Origin: Sulfuritortus calidifontis
Lineage (GTDB): Bacteria > Pseudomonadota > Gammaproteobacteria > Burkholderiales > Thiobacillaceae
Assembly (NCBI RefSeq): GCF_003967275.1
Contig: NZ_AP018721.1
Location: 2,356,001-2,420,000 of the forward strand
Direction: 5' to 3'
Length of the DNA: 64,000 bases
Position 1 is the first letter of the stretch. The number at the start of each line of letters is the position of its first letter. This document shows positions 43,344-53,524 of the stretch, piece after piece. The notes below the pieces were generated by a model. The model ran no database searches. It saw only the letters and a list, made by a program, of their open reading frames with translations, and was not told where the DNA came from. The translations under genes and the position numbers were made by a program.

Positions 43344-44942
43344 TCAATGGGTGTGTTCGGCAGAGGCTTTGCCAAGCTCTGACTTCACAACAAAGCTGCC
43401 CGCCGACGCATACCGTGCCCCGGCTCTGAGCCCTTGCAACACCTCGACGCGCTTGCCATCGCTGCGGCCCAACTGCACGGGCTGAGCAATGAATCCCCCA
43501 TTCACCTTTAGGAACACCACTGGCTTACCGCCGACGGTCTGAATGGCATCACTGGCCACTGTCACGGGCACGTCAGCCTCAGAGGAGGTCACTTCCACGT
43601 TGACGAACAGCCCAGGACGCCAAGCACCTTTCGGGTTGGCCAATACCACTCGGGCTTTGGCCATACGGGTTTGTTCGCCAATCAGCGACCCAACAAAGGT
43701 GATGACGCCAGTAGCGCTGGCATCGAATGCAGTTGCCTTGATGGTCACTTTTTCGCCGACTCTAACCAGCGGCAAGTCCTTGGCTGGCACGTTGATTTCA
43801 GCCCAAACCTGCCCCAGATCGGACACGGTAAACACGGCAGCGTCTTCCTTGACGGCTTCACCGAGGCTGAGATGTTTTTCAATCACCAAGCCATCGAATG
43901 GCGCACGCAATTCAAAACGGTTAAGCCCCCCCTGAGAACCTGGGGCCAGCCCCAAAGCGGATAGCTTCTGTTGAGCGTTGGCCACAGCGACTTCCGCCTC
44001 GTGCAGCGCTTGCCCTGCTTGCAGATAGTCTTGCTCTGCGGAAATTTTTTGCTCCCAGAGCCGCTTTTCACGCTCGAACGTGATCTTCGCCAGGGCCAGA
44101 CGTTTTTGTGCGGTTTGCAGTTCACTGCGTTGCTCAGACGCGGCCGGGCTGGCAATGACTGCGAGAACCTGTCCCTTCTTGACTGCTTGACCCAGACTGG
44201 CCTGAACGCTCTCGACCACTCCTGCAATGCGTGGGACAACGTGCGAAGTCCGGTCTTCGTTCAAGCGAATTTCCCCGGGCAATTGCAGGACGGACTTGAT
44301 TCGTGCCGCGCCAGCCGTGTCGATGCTAATGGATGCCGCTTTGATTTGCTCATCACTGAGTTCGACCTTCCCCTCTTCTTGGTTGAGCACGAACATGAAG
44401 GTTTCGTTGGCGGTCTGGGCAACGATGCTTATTTCAAACGCGTGCGGCTCCGGCACGACCTCGCGGCTCAACAGGCTGTCCTTGTCAGGTGCGAAATTTA
44501 GAGTCTGCTTCTCTCCGGTCAAGCGCGTGATGGTGGCGCTGACCTTGGCTGCGCCGCTGGGTAGAGGCTTGTCCTTATCGAACAACCAGATGCGCAAACG
44601 GGGTTCGCCGCCGTCCTCGGCCAGCAACGCTTCCAGCCCGAAATCCCCCTCCTTGAACAGCTTGCCTCCATGCGGCCCCTTGGTCGGGGCCTCGTGGTGC
44701 TCGCCGTCCGCATGACCCTTGTCGTGGTCGTGTTTGTCTCCACTCTCCTTGCCGTGATGCTCACCATCACTGTGTGCCTTGGCTTCAACGTGGCTGCCGT
44801 GACCGTGGCCGTCATCTTCGGCTGTCTTGGTTGCTTTGCCGCCGAGAATGGCGCTGCCCAGTACAACGCCCGTCGCAACGATCACGGCGATGGCGATCAG
44901 ATGCTTCTTGCTGACATTCAGTTTGTTGGTATCGATTTTCAT
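43344..44942 (-). CDS. czcB: CzcB-type periplasmic adaptor
   Basis: This 532-aa membrane-fusion protein has an N-terminal membrane anchor (HLIAIAVIVATGVVLGSAIL). A histidine-rich segment follows at about residues 43-83 (GHGHGSH, DKHDHDKGHADGEHH), probably binding metal. The adaptor core has lipoyl and hairpin parts (GVVESVQASLGQAVKKGQVL, FELRAPFDGLVIEKHLSLGE) and a beta-barrel (VWAEINVPAKDLPLVRVGEK). It lies between czcC and czcA in one operon. Confidence 0.93.
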   Translation of the reverse strand: MKIDTNKLNVSKKHLIAIAVIVATGVVLGSAILGGKATKTAEDDGHGHGSHVEAKAHSDGEHHGKESGDKHDHDKGHADGEHHEAPTKGPHGGKLFKEGDFGLEALLAEDGGEPRLRIWLFDKDKPLPSGAAKVSATITRLTGEKQTLNFAPDKDSLLSREVVPEPHAFEISIVAQTANETFMFVLNQEEGKVELSDEQIKAASISIDTAGAARIKSVLQLPGEIRLNEDRTSHVVPRIAGVVESVQASLGQAVKKGQVLAVIASPAASEQRSELQTAQKRLALAKITFEREKRLWEQKISAEQDYLQAGQALHEAEVAVANAQQKLSALGLAPGSQGGLNRFELRAPFDGLVIEKHLSLGEAVKEDAAVFTVSDLGQVWAEINVPAKDLPLVRVGEKVTIKATAFDASATGVITFVGSLIGEQTRMAKARVVLANPKGAWRPGLFVNVEVTSSEADVPVTVASDAIQTVGGKPVVFLKVNGGFIAQPVQLGRSDGKRVEVLQGLRAGARYASAGSFVVKSELGKASAEHTH

Positions 44943-44944
44943 GT

Positions 44945-46270
44945 TTATTCCTTATTCGCTGGCTGGGTAGCATTTGCGCCAGGTTCGCCGAGCACGCGGT
45001 CAATGTCCGCAGCCGTGCGATGCGCCTCAGCCAATGCTTTGAGGTATTGGGACTTGGCGGCAAAGTAGGTGCGCTGTGCGTCCAGCACTTCCAAGAAGTT
45101 GAACTTGCCGTTTTCAAATCCGACGGTGGCCGCGTCGTAGGCACTTTTGGCCCCAGGTAAAACATCTTGTTGCAAGACGTCGACTTCCCTACGAATGGAT
45201 TCCAGCCGCTCGCGGGCTTGCAATACGTCCGTGCTGACTCGTATGTTCAAAGCTTGGAGTTCGTCCCGCGCCTTGTCTTCGCGCTTCAACGCTTCCAACA
45301 AGTTCCCCTGATTGCGATCAAACAGCGGCAAGGGGACGGAAACACCGAACAGCAGTTGATTGCGCTGCAGTTCGGTGGGGCGTTTCACCCCTAGGCTGAA
45401 TGTGACGTCGGGTATCCGTTTGCTGCGCTCTACATCGACCAACGACCTGCGGCGCTCAACCTCCAGCTGCATACGGCGCAGCGTTGGCGAAGTGGACAGG
45501 CGCTGCTGGACGTTGTCGAGCGAAGGGACAGCCGGAAGCTCTTCCACGTTGCCCGACACGAGAGTAAATCGCGGTGGGTTGGCCCCTAGCAAACTGGCCA
45601 AGCGTGCCCGAGCATTGCGTTGCTCGCTCTGGGCCTGTGCCAATTCGACTCGCACACCTGCTTCGGCTACCCGTGCCTTGGTTTCTTCGACCGGAGAAAC
45701 CTTGCCCGCTGCCACGCGTTTGGCAACAGCATCGGTAGCGCGTTTTGCCAGATCGACACTGGCTTGAGCCAATGCTGCGCGTTCCTGTGCCGCCAAAGTC
45801 TCGAAGAAGGCAGCGACCACGGCGGCACGAATTTCGACGCGCCGCGTGTTCAGTTCTTCAACTGCGACGTCACGCCCTCGCTCTGCCGCGGCAATGCGGG
45901 CAGCGCGCTTGCCCCCCAGCTCGATGGGCAGATTGATCTGGACGCTTTGCGTGCGGGTTGGCGTGCGTTGGTCTTCGAGCGAGTACGCCAGCTCGGGATT
46001 AGGACGTACTCGTCCCTGAATTACCTGGCCCTCCACGGCCTCGATCTCCCGTTGGGCGACAGTCAGGTCAAGATTCGCCTCCAAAGCCAGCGCGACGGCC
46101 TTTTGCAGGGTCAGGGGCGTTGCTGCTTCAATCTGCTCTACGCCGTTGGCGCTCTGCCCAAGAGCTGGTGCCGTCGGCAATAACTGAGCGAAAGCCGTCC
46201 CCGTCATGAGCGCAAGGAGCAAGCCTGCCGCAACCGCCCTCGCGTTGTAATTGTGAATATCCTTCAGCAT
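44945..46270 (-). CDS. czcC: CzcC-type outer-membrane efflux protein
   Basis: This 441-aa TolC-family channel has a signal peptide (ARAVAAGLLLALMTGTAFA) and two outer-membrane efflux repeats. Typical phrases are PLTLQKAVALALEANLDLTV, GRVRPNPELAYSLED, IELGGKRAARIAAAERGRDV and EVLDAQRTYFAAKSQYLKAL. GGAG lies 7 nt before the ATG at 46270. Its stop lies 2 bp before czcB, so the two are coupled. Confidence 0.93.
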   Translation of the reverse strand: MLKDIHNYNARAVAAGLLLALMTGTAFAQLLPTAPALGQSANGVEQIEAATPLTLQKAVALALEANLDLTVAQREIEAVEGQVIQGRVRPNPELAYSLEDQRTPTRTQSVQINLPIELGGKRAARIAAAERGRDVAVEELNTRRVEIRAAVVAAFFETLAAQERAALAQASVDLAKRATDAVAKRVAAGKVSPVEETKARVAEAGVRVELAQAQSEQRNARARLASLLGANPPRFTLVSGNVEELPAVPSLDNVQQRLSTSPTLRRMQLEVERRRSLVDVERSKRIPDVTFSLGVKRPTELQRNQLLFGVSVPLPLFDRNQGNLLEALKREDKARDELQALNIRVSTDVLQARERLESIRREVDVLQQDVLPGAKSAYDAATVGFENGKFNFLEVLDAQRTYFAAKSQYLKALAEAHRTAADIDRVLGEPGANATQPANKE

Positions 46271-46436
46271 CCGATTCTCCAGTGATTTGAAATACACAAG
46301 GGAATCGGCGGGGGGCGATCCAGATGATCGCCAGCAACGTCATCACATCAGCCGCGCGAAGCCGGCTGGATACCGTAGCGCGCCATGCGCGACGGCAGGG
46401 GTGAGGACGAAGGGAAAGGAACGCGCTCCCCGCCGA

Positions 46437-46790
46437 TCAGGCGAGGACACGCCACTGAGGGCGCTCTAAACGTTCAGGTGGAGGCGCAGCAAGGTGCTCC
46501 GGGGGATACCCCGTATCCAGGGACGGGCTGACCGGCGACGCCAGCTTGACATCCCCTGACAAGACCGAGAAGCACCCGGCATGACAGGACGCGCAATCAG
46601 GATCGCCACCCAGGGTCTTGGCCGGATCAGGGCTGGCATCCTGGCCGTCGGCCGCCTTGTGCTGATGCGCATGGTGGCCGAAGTGCTTGGCCGCAGCTCC
46701 GGTTTCATGCTGGCAATAACTGGCCACTGCCGCCCAACTGAATTGAAGCGGCAAGAACACCAGCAAGACGATGGCCAGCCATTTGCGCAT
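46437..46790 (-). CDS. czcI: CzcI-type periplasmic metal-resistance protein
   Basis: This 117-aa protein has a signal peptide (MRKWLAIVLLVFLPLQFSWA), a His-rich part (HFGHHAHQHKAADGQD) and a conserved DPDCASCHAGCFS. This matches CzcI, the small periplasmic protein at the head of betaproteobacterial czc operons. It leads the leftward czcICBA set. The 166-bp gap to czcC contains no other gene. Confidence 0.85.
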   Translation of the reverse strand: MRKWLAIVLLVFLPLQFSWAAVASYCQHETGAAAKHFGHHAHQHKAADGQDASPDPAKTLGGDPDCASCHAGCFSVLSGDVKLASPVSPSLDTGYPPEHLAAPPPERLERPQWRVLA

Positions 46791-47149
46791 AGGGGTAACA
46801 GTGTAGCAGCTACAGGCTTTACTTTGCCACTCCTCGCTGCTTGGGTTTTCTCAGAGCCCCGTGCGCGTAGCGTGCCTCCTCTCAGGTTCATCGGTAATCC
46901 CCCCGAAATCCAGCGCTCCGAGAAGTAGAGCTATGCGGCCATGGCCATGATGAAGCCGCCGAGCTTGGCTTGGCGCTGGTCCTGCACGAACAGGTCAGCG
47001 CCAGGCTGGTGACGCCAGAAAGACGAGGGCTTGATGCGCGGGGTGATCATGGGCGACATCATGCCGGCTCACTGGCGACAACGGTTAGGGAGGTTTCGAG
47101 AAGTGCCCCAAAGGCACTTGGGCTGGCTCGCCCCAACTGCTTCACCTCA
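46791..47149. other. Interval between czcI and the sensor kinase
   Basis: No convincing gene is seen. A 43-codon minus-strand frame (46931-47062) reads SSFWRHQPGADLFVQDQRQA near its centre and could be a fragment, but it has no ribosome site and no family I recognise. A hairpin at 47101-47119 lies just after the kinase stop. The czcI promoter must lie in 46791-46930; no motif was assigned. Confidence 0.45.
47101..47119. terminator. Hairpin after the sensor kinase gene
   Basis: AAGTGCC (47101-47107) and GGCACTT (47113-47119) pair around CCAAA, about 30 nt after the kinase stop in its direction of transcription. There is no T-tract, so it is at best a weak or Rho-assisted terminator. Confidence 0.35.
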
Positions 47150-48532
47150 TCAGGTTCCGCCTGGGAACTCCAGGCAGAACCGGGTCCTGCCCTGCGCGGA
47201 CGTCACGCTGATCGATCCTCCATGGGTTTGCATAATGGCGCGGGTAATCGCCAATCCCAGCCCTGCGCCGTCGGTTTCCGGATGTGACCGCGATGGGTCA
47301 GCACGGTAAAACCGATCGAACAGGTGCGGCAGTACCCTCGGGTCGATGTCCTCGCCGGTGTTCTCGACGCTCACCCGGGTGGCTTGGGAAGACTGGCTGA
47401 TCTCGATCGTGACCTCGCCATGTGGCGGGGTGTGGCGCAGCGCGTTCGAAAGCAGATTGCTCAGGGCACGGCGGAACATCAAGCGATCACCGACGATCTC
47501 GCCCTCACCACGCTGAGCCAGTCTGACGCCCTTCTCCTCGGCGACCGCCTCATAGAACTCGATCAGGGCGTGCGTTTCCTCGGCTGCCGAGAAACGTTCC
47601 CGGTTCGGCAGCATCATCCCGCGTTCGGCCTTGGCCAGGAACAGCATATCGGACACCATGCGGCCCAGACGCTGCAGTTCCTCGGCATTGGAAGCCAGGA
47701 TCTCCCGGTAGGTATCGGCATCCCGCCGGGTAGCCAACGCGACCTGGGTCTGGGTCAGCAGGTTGCTCAGGGGGGTGCGCAGCTCATGCGCCAGATTCGA
47801 CGAGAACTCCGACAGTCGCGTGAACGCGTCTTCCAGCCGGTCCAGCATCTTGTTGAGTTCGTGAGCCAGATCGGCCATTTCGATGGGTACCGCCTCGACG
47901 GGCATGCGCTGGTGCAGCTGCTGGCTCGTGAGCGTGGTGGCTCTGGATTTCATGGCACGCAATGGCGCCAGCCCCTTGTACGCGGCAAACCAGCTCAGCA
48001 AGCCACAGATGACGATCGTCACGACGGCATAGGTCATCAGGGTGCGCCGCAACTTCAGCATGAACCGTGTGTGATGCGCCGTGTCCATGGCAACGAGGAT
48101 GTCCAGCCGCGTCGTTGCGTCATAGGCTGGAATAACCCGGACAAGCATCCCGCGAAACGCCTGCCCTTCGTCGGCCCAATGGATCAGCGCGTCGTTGCCG
48201 TTGCCTTCATCCGCCGGTGACAGTTCGCGCGGGAGGCGAAATCCTTCGGACTGGAAGAGCGTTTCACCTTTCGAATCATGGACGCTGACGTACAGCCCGT
48301 GATGGTGGCTCAATGCCTCACGCAGCAGCCACTTGGCGTCCTCGGCCGAATTGGATCGCGCCAAAATATCCTCGATCAGGTGCTGCTTGTCCTGCAGCGC
48401 CATGTGATCCAGCTCGATGAAATGCCGCTCGAATGCAGCGATGACCAACAAGGCCAATCCAAACACCACAGCCGCAGCCGCCAACGTAAAGAAGAGGGTG
48501 AGCCGGGTCGTCAGTGACAGGGAGCGAAACAT
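47150..48532 (-). CDS. copS: Heavy-metal sensor histidine kinase (CopS/CusS-like)
   Basis: This 460-aa inner-membrane kinase senses periplasmic metal. Two membrane helices (LTLFFTLAAAAVVFGLALLV and MTYAVVTIVICGLLSWFAAY) flank a periplasmic domain at about residues 35-165. HAMP, then the H-box SSNLAHELRTPLSNLL (His at about 250), N-box FRRALSNLLSNALRHTPP and G-box TDGAGLGLAITRAIMQ follow. Its ATG directly abuts the regulator stop. It probably responds to copper, given the divergent copA operon. Confidence 0.9.
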   Translation of the reverse strand: MFRSLSLTTRLTLFFTLAAAAVVFGLALLVIAAFERHFIELDHMALQDKQHLIEDILARSNSAEDAKWLLREALSHHHGLYVSVHDSKGETLFQSEGFRLPRELSPADEGNGNDALIHWADEGQAFRGMLVRVIPAYDATTRLDILVAMDTAHHTRFMLKLRRTLMTYAVVTIVICGLLSWFAAYKGLAPLRAMKSRATTLTSQQLHQRMPVEAVPIEMADLAHELNKMLDRLEDAFTRLSEFSSNLAHELRTPLSNLLTQTQVALATRRDADTYREILASNAEELQRLGRMVSDMLFLAKAERGMMLPNRERFSAAEETHALIEFYEAVAEEKGVRLAQRGEGEIVGDRLMFRRALSNLLSNALRHTPPHGEVTIEISQSSQATRVSVENTGEDIDPRVLPHLFDRFYRADPSRSHPETDGAGLGLAITRAIMQTHGGSISVTSAQGRTRFCLEFPGGT

Positions 48533-49216
48533 TCAGCGCTCCTCCGGTGCTTCCAATACGTAACCCATGCCACGTACGGTGTGGATCAGCTTGACCTCAT
48601 GACCCTCATCAATCTTCGCGCGCAAGCGCCGGATGGCCACCTCGATCACATTGGTGTCGCTGTCGAAATTCATGTCCCAGACCTGCGAGGCGATCAGCGA
48701 GCGGGGCAGGACCTCGCCATGACGGCGCATCAGCAGTTCCAGCAAGCCGAACTCTTTGGCCGTCAGGCTGATCCGTCGCCCGCCGCGTGAAACGCGTCGG
48801 CGCAGCAGGTCCAGTTCGAGGTCGGCCACGCGCAGCACGGTGCTCTCGTTGCCACTGCGCCCCCGGCGCAGGATCGTGCGCACGCGGGCCAGCAATTCGG
48901 CAAAGGAGAAAGGCTTGACCAGATAGTCGTCCGCACCGAGTTCAAGGCCTTTGACCCGGTCTTCCACCTGATCGCGTGCGGTCAGGAACAGCACCGGCAT
49001 CTGCAGGCCGCGATGGCGCAAGGACTGCAGTACCTGCCAGCCGTCGAGGCCGGGCAGCATCACATCCAGGATGACCAGGTCGTACTCGCCCTGCAAGGCC
49101 AGGTGCAGACCATCGGCGCCGTCTTGCGCCAGATCGACCACGAAACCCGCTTCGCTCAAGCCTTGACGCAGGTAGTCGCCCGTTTTGGGCTCATCTTCAA
49201 CGATCAGTATCTTCAT
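48533..49216 (-). CDS. copR: Heavy-metal response regulator (CopR/CusR-like)
   Basis: This 227-aa OmpR-family regulator starts [20 protein letters not shown]. The receiver has the phospho-acceptor Asp in [16 protein letters not shown] (about residue 51) and [12 protein letters not shown] winged-helix domain follows ([38 protein letters not shown]). It is divergent from copA, and a two-half-site motif in the shared leader is its probable target. Confidence 0.92.
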   Translation of the reverse strand: MKILIVEDEPKTGDYLRQGLSEAGFVVDLAQDGADGLHLALQGEYDLVILDVMLPGLDGWQVLQSLRHRGLQMPVLFLTARDQVEDRVKGLELGADDYLVKPFSFAELLARVRTILRRGRSGNESTVLRVADLELDLLRRRVSRGGRRISLTAKEFGLLELLMRRHGEVLPRSLIASQVWDMNFDSDTNVIEVAIRRLRAKIDEGHEVKLIHTVRGMGYVLEAPEER

Positions 49217-49268
49217 GAGGGTGCTCGGCCATATCGAATAGCCGCTAGTGTGACGATTTTGGGTGCAC

Positions 49269-49292
49269 CTGACATGAAGATAACAAAAATGT
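49269..49292. promoter_or_regulatory. Candidate CopR box before copA
   Basis: TGACAT (49270-49275) and TAACAA (49281-49286) are direct half-sites 11 bp apart, the spacing preferred by OmpR-type regulators. ACAT/ATGT arms also give a loose dyad (49272-49292). The core CTGACAT-nnAnn-TAAC recurs before the copK-like gene at 56169-56184. Confidence 0.55.
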
Positions 49293-49371
49293 AATCGGAC
49301 GAACAGCATCCTGACAGGGGTGGCTCCATAGCATCTCACCCACGACTTCAGTAACTCATCGCGAGAAGCCC

Positions 49372-51231
49372 ATGCCATCTTTGAGTCCGTTTCATTTGCC
49401 ATTGCCGTTGATGCCCTCGCGGCGGCGCTTCGTGCGCGGCTTGGTCGCCGGCGGCGTGATGGTCGGCCTGTCACCCTGGGTGCGTGCTGCGGCGCAGGGG
49501 CTGGCCGACACGCGCACGGGTGCGGCGCCCGTGCTCAGCGGCACGAACATCGACCTGGTGGTTGCCGAGTCGCCGGTCAACTTCACCGGCAGGCCAAGGA
49601 TGGCGACCACCATCAACGGCTCCATCCCGGCGCCGACGCTCAAACTTCGGGAGGGCGACACGGTCACCATCCGCGTCACCAACCGCCTGCGCGAGGCCAC
49701 CTCGATCCACTGGCACGGGATCATCCTGCCCTACCAGATGGACGGGGTGCCTGGGGTCAGTTTCCCGGGCATCGCCCCTGGCGAAACCTTCACCTACCAG
49801 TTTCGCCTCGAACAAACCGGCACCTACTGGTATCACTCGCACTCCGGCATGCAGGAGCAGACCGGCATGTACGGGGCGTTGATCGTCGAGCCGCGTGAGG
49901 CAGACCCTATCCGCGCCGACCGGGACTACGTGGTGCAGCTGTCCGACTGGACCGACGAAGACCCCATGCGGGTGCTCGCCAAGCTTAAGGTGCAGGGCGA
50001 CTACTACAACTACCACCAGCCGACGGCCATCGACTTCTTCCGCGACGTCGCCGACATGGGGCTTTCCCGCGCACTCGACAAGCGTGCGATGTGGAACCAG
50101 ATGCGGATGAACCCGACCGATCTGGCCGATCTCTCGGGGGCGACATTGACCTACCTGATGAACGGCGTCACCCCTGCCGGCAATTGGACTGGCCTGTTCC
50201 GGCCGGGCGAGCGCGTGCGTCTGCGGTTCATCAACGGCGCGGCCAACACCTTCTACGACGTGCGCATCCCGGGGCTCAAGATGACGGTGGTGCAAAGCGA
50301 CGGGCAGAACGTCGAGCCCGTGACCGTCGATGAGTTCCGCTTCGGGCCGGGCGAGACCTACGACGTGATCGTCACGCCCCGAGAGGACGCCTACACGATC
50401 TTCGCGCAATCGATGGATCGAACCGGCTTCGCCCGCGGCACGCTCGCGGTGCGCGAGGGCTTGAGCGCCGCCGTGCCTGCGCTCGATCCCGTCGAATGGC
50501 TCACCATGGCCGACATGATGGGCGCGATGGACCACGGCGCGATGGGGCATGGCGGCTCGGCCATGGGCGCGATGGACCACGGCGCGATGGGCCACGACAT
50601 GCCGGGCATGAAGCACGACATGTCCGGCATGAACCATGGCGCGATGGCCATGGATCACGGCCAGCACGCGATGCATGGCATGACAGGCGGCGCGATGGCC
50701 AAGCCCAGCGCCACGGTCCGTCACGCACGCACGGAATACGGCCCAAGCACGGATATGCGGGTGGACATGCCGCGCACCAATCTTGACGATCCGGGCATTG
50801 GCCTGCGCAACAACGGCCGGCGCGTGCTGACGCTGGCGGATCTCAGGACGATCGGTGGTCCTCTCGACCCACGCGGGGCCGAGCGCGAGATCGAGCTGCA
50901 CCTCACCGGCAACATGGAGCGCTATGCCTGGTCGCTCGACGGCCTCGAGTTCGGCAAGAGCACGCCGGTGCACCTGAAGTACGGCGAGCGGGTGCGCGTC
51001 ATCCTGCACAACGACACGATGATGACGCACCCGATGCATTTGCACGGGATGTGGAGCGAGGTGGAAACGCCCGACGGGCAGTTCCTGGTGCGTCGCCACA
51101 CCATCCCGGTTCAACCCGCGCAGCGCGTCAGCTTCCTCGTGACCGCCGACGCCCTGGGTCGCTGGGCCTGGCACTGCCACCTGATGTTGCACATGGACAT
51201 GGGCATGTTCCGCGTGGTGGTCGTGTCATGA
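49372..51231 (+). CDS. copA: Periplasmic multicopper oxidase CopA
   Basis: This 619-aa oxidase detoxifies Cu(I) in the periplasm. A twin-arginine signal ([20 protein letters not shown]) exports it folded. Copper-ligand motifs are HWHG (about residue 113), [16 protein letters not shown] (about residue 155), HPMHLHGMW (about residue 552) and [14 protein letters not shown] (about residue 600). A Met/His-rich insert at about residues 380-440 with repeated MDHGAMGH-type units should gather copper. It opens the rightward cop operon. Confidence 0.95.
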   Translation: MPSLSPFHLPLPLMPSRRRFVRGLVAGGVMVGLSPWVRAAAQGLADTRTGAAPVLSGTNIDLVVAESPVNFTGRPRMATTINGSIPAPTLKLREGDTVTIRVTNRLREATSIHWHGIILPYQMDGVPGVSFPGIAPGETFTYQFRLEQTGTYWYHSHSGMQEQTGMYGALIVEPREADPIRADRDYVVQLSDWTDEDPMRVLAKLKVQGDYYNYHQPTAIDFFRDVADMGLSRALDKRAMWNQMRMNPTDLADLSGATLTYLMNGVTPAGNWTGLFRPGERVRLRFINGAANTFYDVRIPGLKMTVVQSDGQNVEPVTVDEFRFGPGETYDVIVTPREDAYTIFAQSMDRTGFARGTLAVREGLSAAVPALDPVEWLTMADMMGAMDHGAMGHGGSAMGAMDHGAMGHDMPGMKHDMSGMNHGAMAMDHGQHAMHGMTGGAMAKPSATVRHARTEYGPSTDMRVDMPRTNLDDPGIGLRNNGRRVLTLADLRTIGGPLDPRGAEREIELHLTGNMERYAWSLDGLEFGKSTPVHLKYGERVRVILHNDTMMTHPMHLHGMWSEVETPDGQFLVRRHTIPVQPAQRVSFLVTADALGRWAWHCHLMLHMDMGMFRVVVVS

Positions 51232-52172
51232 AACTGATCAAAAGAAGATTCGCCATGAAACCCTGTTCTCTCTTCACTGCGGCGCTGGTGTTGCTCGGTG
51301 CGGCACCCGTCTGGGCGCAAACAACGATGGAAGGCGGCGGCCATGCCGGGCACCCGGGCACGGCTCCAGCCCCAACGCGAGCCGAATCGCCCGCGAGCGC
51401 CACCATGGACCACGGCAGCATGAACATGCAGGGCGGCCCCGCCCCCGCCGATGCCCGTGATCCGCACGCGTATTCCAATGGCTTGACTTTGGAGTCGGGC
51501 CCTTACGCACTCCCCGGGCCACGGCAACTGCGGCTGTCCGATGAACATGCGTTCGGCAGCGTGCTCCTCGATCGCCTGGAACGCGTTCACACGAAGGAGG
51601 GGAACGCGACCACCTATGACGCGCAAGCCTGGTTCGGCGGCACCTACGACCGCCTGGTCCTCAAGGCCGAGGGTGACGTCGCCAAAGGCAAACTGGAGGA
51701 GGCACGCACGGAGGTCCTGTGGGGCCATGCGATCGCCTCGTACTGGGACACCCAACTCGGGGTGCGGCAGGACAGCGGCACGGGGCCTGACCGGACCTGG
51801 CTCGCTTTCGGCATCCGGGGACTCGCGCCGTACTGGTTCCATGTCGATGCCACCGCCTACGTCGGCAGCTCGGGACGCACGGCACTGCGCCTGTCGGGCG
51901 AGTACGAGCTCCTGCTCACCCAGCGCCTGATTCTGCAGCCCCGCATGGAAGTCAATCTGTATGGCCGGCGCGATGAAGCGCGTGGCCTGGGAAGTGGGCT
52001 GGCCGATGCAGCGGCGGGCTTGCGCCTGCGTTACGAGTTCTCGCGCCAGTTCGCGCCCTACGTCGGCGTCGAATGGGCTGGCAAGTTCGGACAGACCGCC
52101 GATTTTGCGCGCGCCGAAGGACAGCGTACCCGGGAAACGCGTTATGTGGCGGGTGTGCGGCTGTGGTTCTAG
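51228..52172 (+). CDS. copB: Outer-membrane copper resistance protein CopB
   Basis: This 314-aa protein has a signal peptide (SLFTAALVLLGAAPVWAQ), a short His/Met-rich segment (GGGHAGHPG, MDHGSMNMQGG), and a CopB beta-barrel with YDAQAWFGGTYDRLVLKAEG and GLRLRYEFSRQFAPYVGVEW. It ends in the aromatic RLWF typical of barrel proteins. The ATG overlaps the copA stop (ATGA); an internal ATG at 51255 is also possible. Confidence 0.92.
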   Translation: MKLIKRRFAMKPCSLFTAALVLLGAAPVWAQTTMEGGGHAGHPGTAPAPTRAESPASATMDHGSMNMQGGPAPADARDPHAYSNGLTLESGPYALPGPRQLRLSDEHAFGSVLLDRLERVHTKEGNATTYDAQAWFGGTYDRLVLKAEGDVAKGKLEEARTEVLWGHAIASYWDTQLGVRQDSGTGPDRTWLAFGIRGLAPYWFHVDATAYVGSSGRTALRLSGEYELLLTQRLILQPRMEVNLYGRRDEARGLGSGLADAAAGLRLRYEFSRQFAPYVGVEWAGKFGQTADFARAEGQRTRETRYVAGVRLWF

Positions 52173-52223
52173 AAGCCGCCACGCGCAACTCCGATCTTAT
52201 TCACCAACCCTAAGGAGAAACCG

Positions 52224-52739
52224 ATGATGAAGAAAACCCTGAGCGTTTTGATGCTGACCGCCTTGCCTGTGTTGGCGCTGGCCGGTGGGGACCATCAGGG
52301 CGGCCATGACATGGCCGGGCACGACATGCAGGGCATGCACGGTTCGATGCACGGGGGCACATCACCCTCCGAAGTCGGCAAGCCAGGCGATCCCGCCAAG
52401 GTCGACCGCACCATCGAGGTGGTCATGGACGACTCGATGCGGTTCACGCCCGCCACCATCACGGTCAAGAAGGGCGAGACGATCCGCTTCTTTGTCAAAA
52501 ACGCGGGCAAGGTGCCGCACGAAATGGTGATCGGCTCAATGAAGGAACTCAAGGCGCACGCCGAGATGATGCGCAAGATGCCGCAGATGCAGCATGCCGA
52601 ACCAAACATGGTGACGCTCCAGCCTGGCCAGCGCGGCGGGCTGGTTTGGCAGTTCGATCGGCCCGGTACGGTGGACTTCGCCTGCCTCGTCCCCGGCCAT
52701 ATGGAAGCGGGCATGGTGGGCAAGATCGTCGTCGAATAA
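52224..52739 (+). CDS. Periplasmic cupredoxin (CopI-like)
   Basis: This 171-aa secreted cupredoxin has a signal peptide (LSVLMLTALPVLALAGG) and a Met/His-rich stretch (HDMAGHDMQGMHGSMHGG). The single cupredoxin domain has type 1 copper ligands visible as His in VPHEMVIG and Cys, His, Met in FACLVPGHMEAGMVG. It resembles CopI of copper-tolerant bacteria. TAAGGAG lies 7 nt before the ATG. It probably protects against Cu(I) in the periplasm. Confidence 0.85.
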   Translation: MMKKTLSVLMLTALPVLALAGGDHQGGHDMAGHDMQGMHGSMHGGTSPSEVGKPGDPAKVDRTIEVVMDDSMRFTPATITVKKGETIRFFVKNAGKVPHEMVIGSMKELKAHAEMMRKMPQMQHAEPNMVTLQPGQRGGLVWQFDRPGTVDFACLVPGHMEAGMVGKIVVE

Positions 52740-52763
52740 GCAGCGTCACCGGGGGTCCTTGTC

Positions 52764-53246
52764 ATGCACCAAACCGTTGATCAACCGTTCCCCCGGCGGC
52801 GCAGGCTGCTGCTGGCGGTGCTTGCGCTGAGTCTTCCCTCCCTGGCACCAGCCGCCGCACCGCAGACGCTTGCCGTGCAGGTGTGGAAGGACCCGAACTG
52901 TGGGTGTTGCAAGGACTGGATTGCCCACCTGGAGAAAAGCGGATTCCGCGTGAGTGCCGTCGACCAGGGCAACAGCGCAGCCCGCACTCGCCTCGGGATG
53001 CCGCAGAAATTCGGTTCCTGCCATACGGCCCTGATTCAGGGCTATGTGATCGAAGGCCACGTACCCGCAACGGACATCCAGCGGCTGCTCAAGGAAAAGC
53101 CCCAAGCCCTGGGCTTGGCGGTGCCGGGCATGCCCATTGGTTCACCCGGCATGGACGGGCCGGTGTATGGCGGCCGACGTGATGCCTACCAGGTCTTGCT
53201 GGTTGGGAAAGACGGGTCGGCACAAGTGTTCAGTTCCCATCCATGA
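52764..53246 (+). CDS. DUF411 metal-binding periplasmic protein
   Basis: This 160-aa protein has a basic N-terminus and hydrophobic signal (RRRRLLLAVLALSLPSLAPA), then the DUF411 signature WKDPNCGCCKDWIAHLEKSG and FGSCHTALIQGYVIEGHVPA. These cysteines likely bind copper. DUF411 proteins are standard members of cop and czc clusters. It follows the cupredoxin by 24 bp. Confidence 0.88.
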   Translation: MHQTVDQPFPRRRRLLLAVLALSLPSLAPAAAPQTLAVQVWKDPNCGCCKDWIAHLEKSGFRVSAVDQGNSAARTRLGMPQKFGSCHTALIQGYVIEGHVPATDIQRLLKEKPQALGLAVPGMPIGSPGMDGPVYGGRRDAYQVLLVGKDGSAQVFSSHP

Positions 53247-53265
53247 AGAAACCCCTCACCCGGCG

Positions 53266-53520
53266 ATGAGCGCGACGCATCATGATCACCACCCCGACAC
53301 GCGTGGCTCGTCCGGCCTGAGCCGGCGTGTCAGGATCGCGTTGCTGATGGTTGCCCTCATCGGCGGCTTCTACCTGCTGCGCGAGCACTGGATCCATGTC
53401 GCAGGCAATTGGGTGTACCTGTTGCTGCTGGCGTGCCCGCTGATGCACCTGCTGCATGGCCACGGTGGCGATGGCGGGCATGGTGCGCCGCCCGACAAAC
53501 CCGCCAACAGGGAGGCGTGA
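53266..53520 (+). CDS. DUF2933 small membrane protein
   Basis: This 84-aa protein has a His-rich start ([11 protein letters not shown]), two hydrophobic segments ([16 protein letters not shown] and [20 protein letters not shown]) and a His/Gly-rich end. This is the DUF2933 pattern found in copper and silver resistance clusters. The start at 53266 lacks a clear ribosome site, so it may depend on upstream translation. Confidence 0.78.
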   Translation: MSATHHDHHPDTRGSSGLSRRVRIALLMVALIGGFYLLREHWIHVAGNWVYLLLLACPLMHLLHGHGGDGGHGAPPDKPANREA

Positions 53521-53524
53521 AGTC

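Noticed and set aside
46931-47062. 43-codon minus-strand frame between czcI and the kinase
   Set aside because: It has no ribosome site and no recognisable family. It is kept only as a note in the interval entry.
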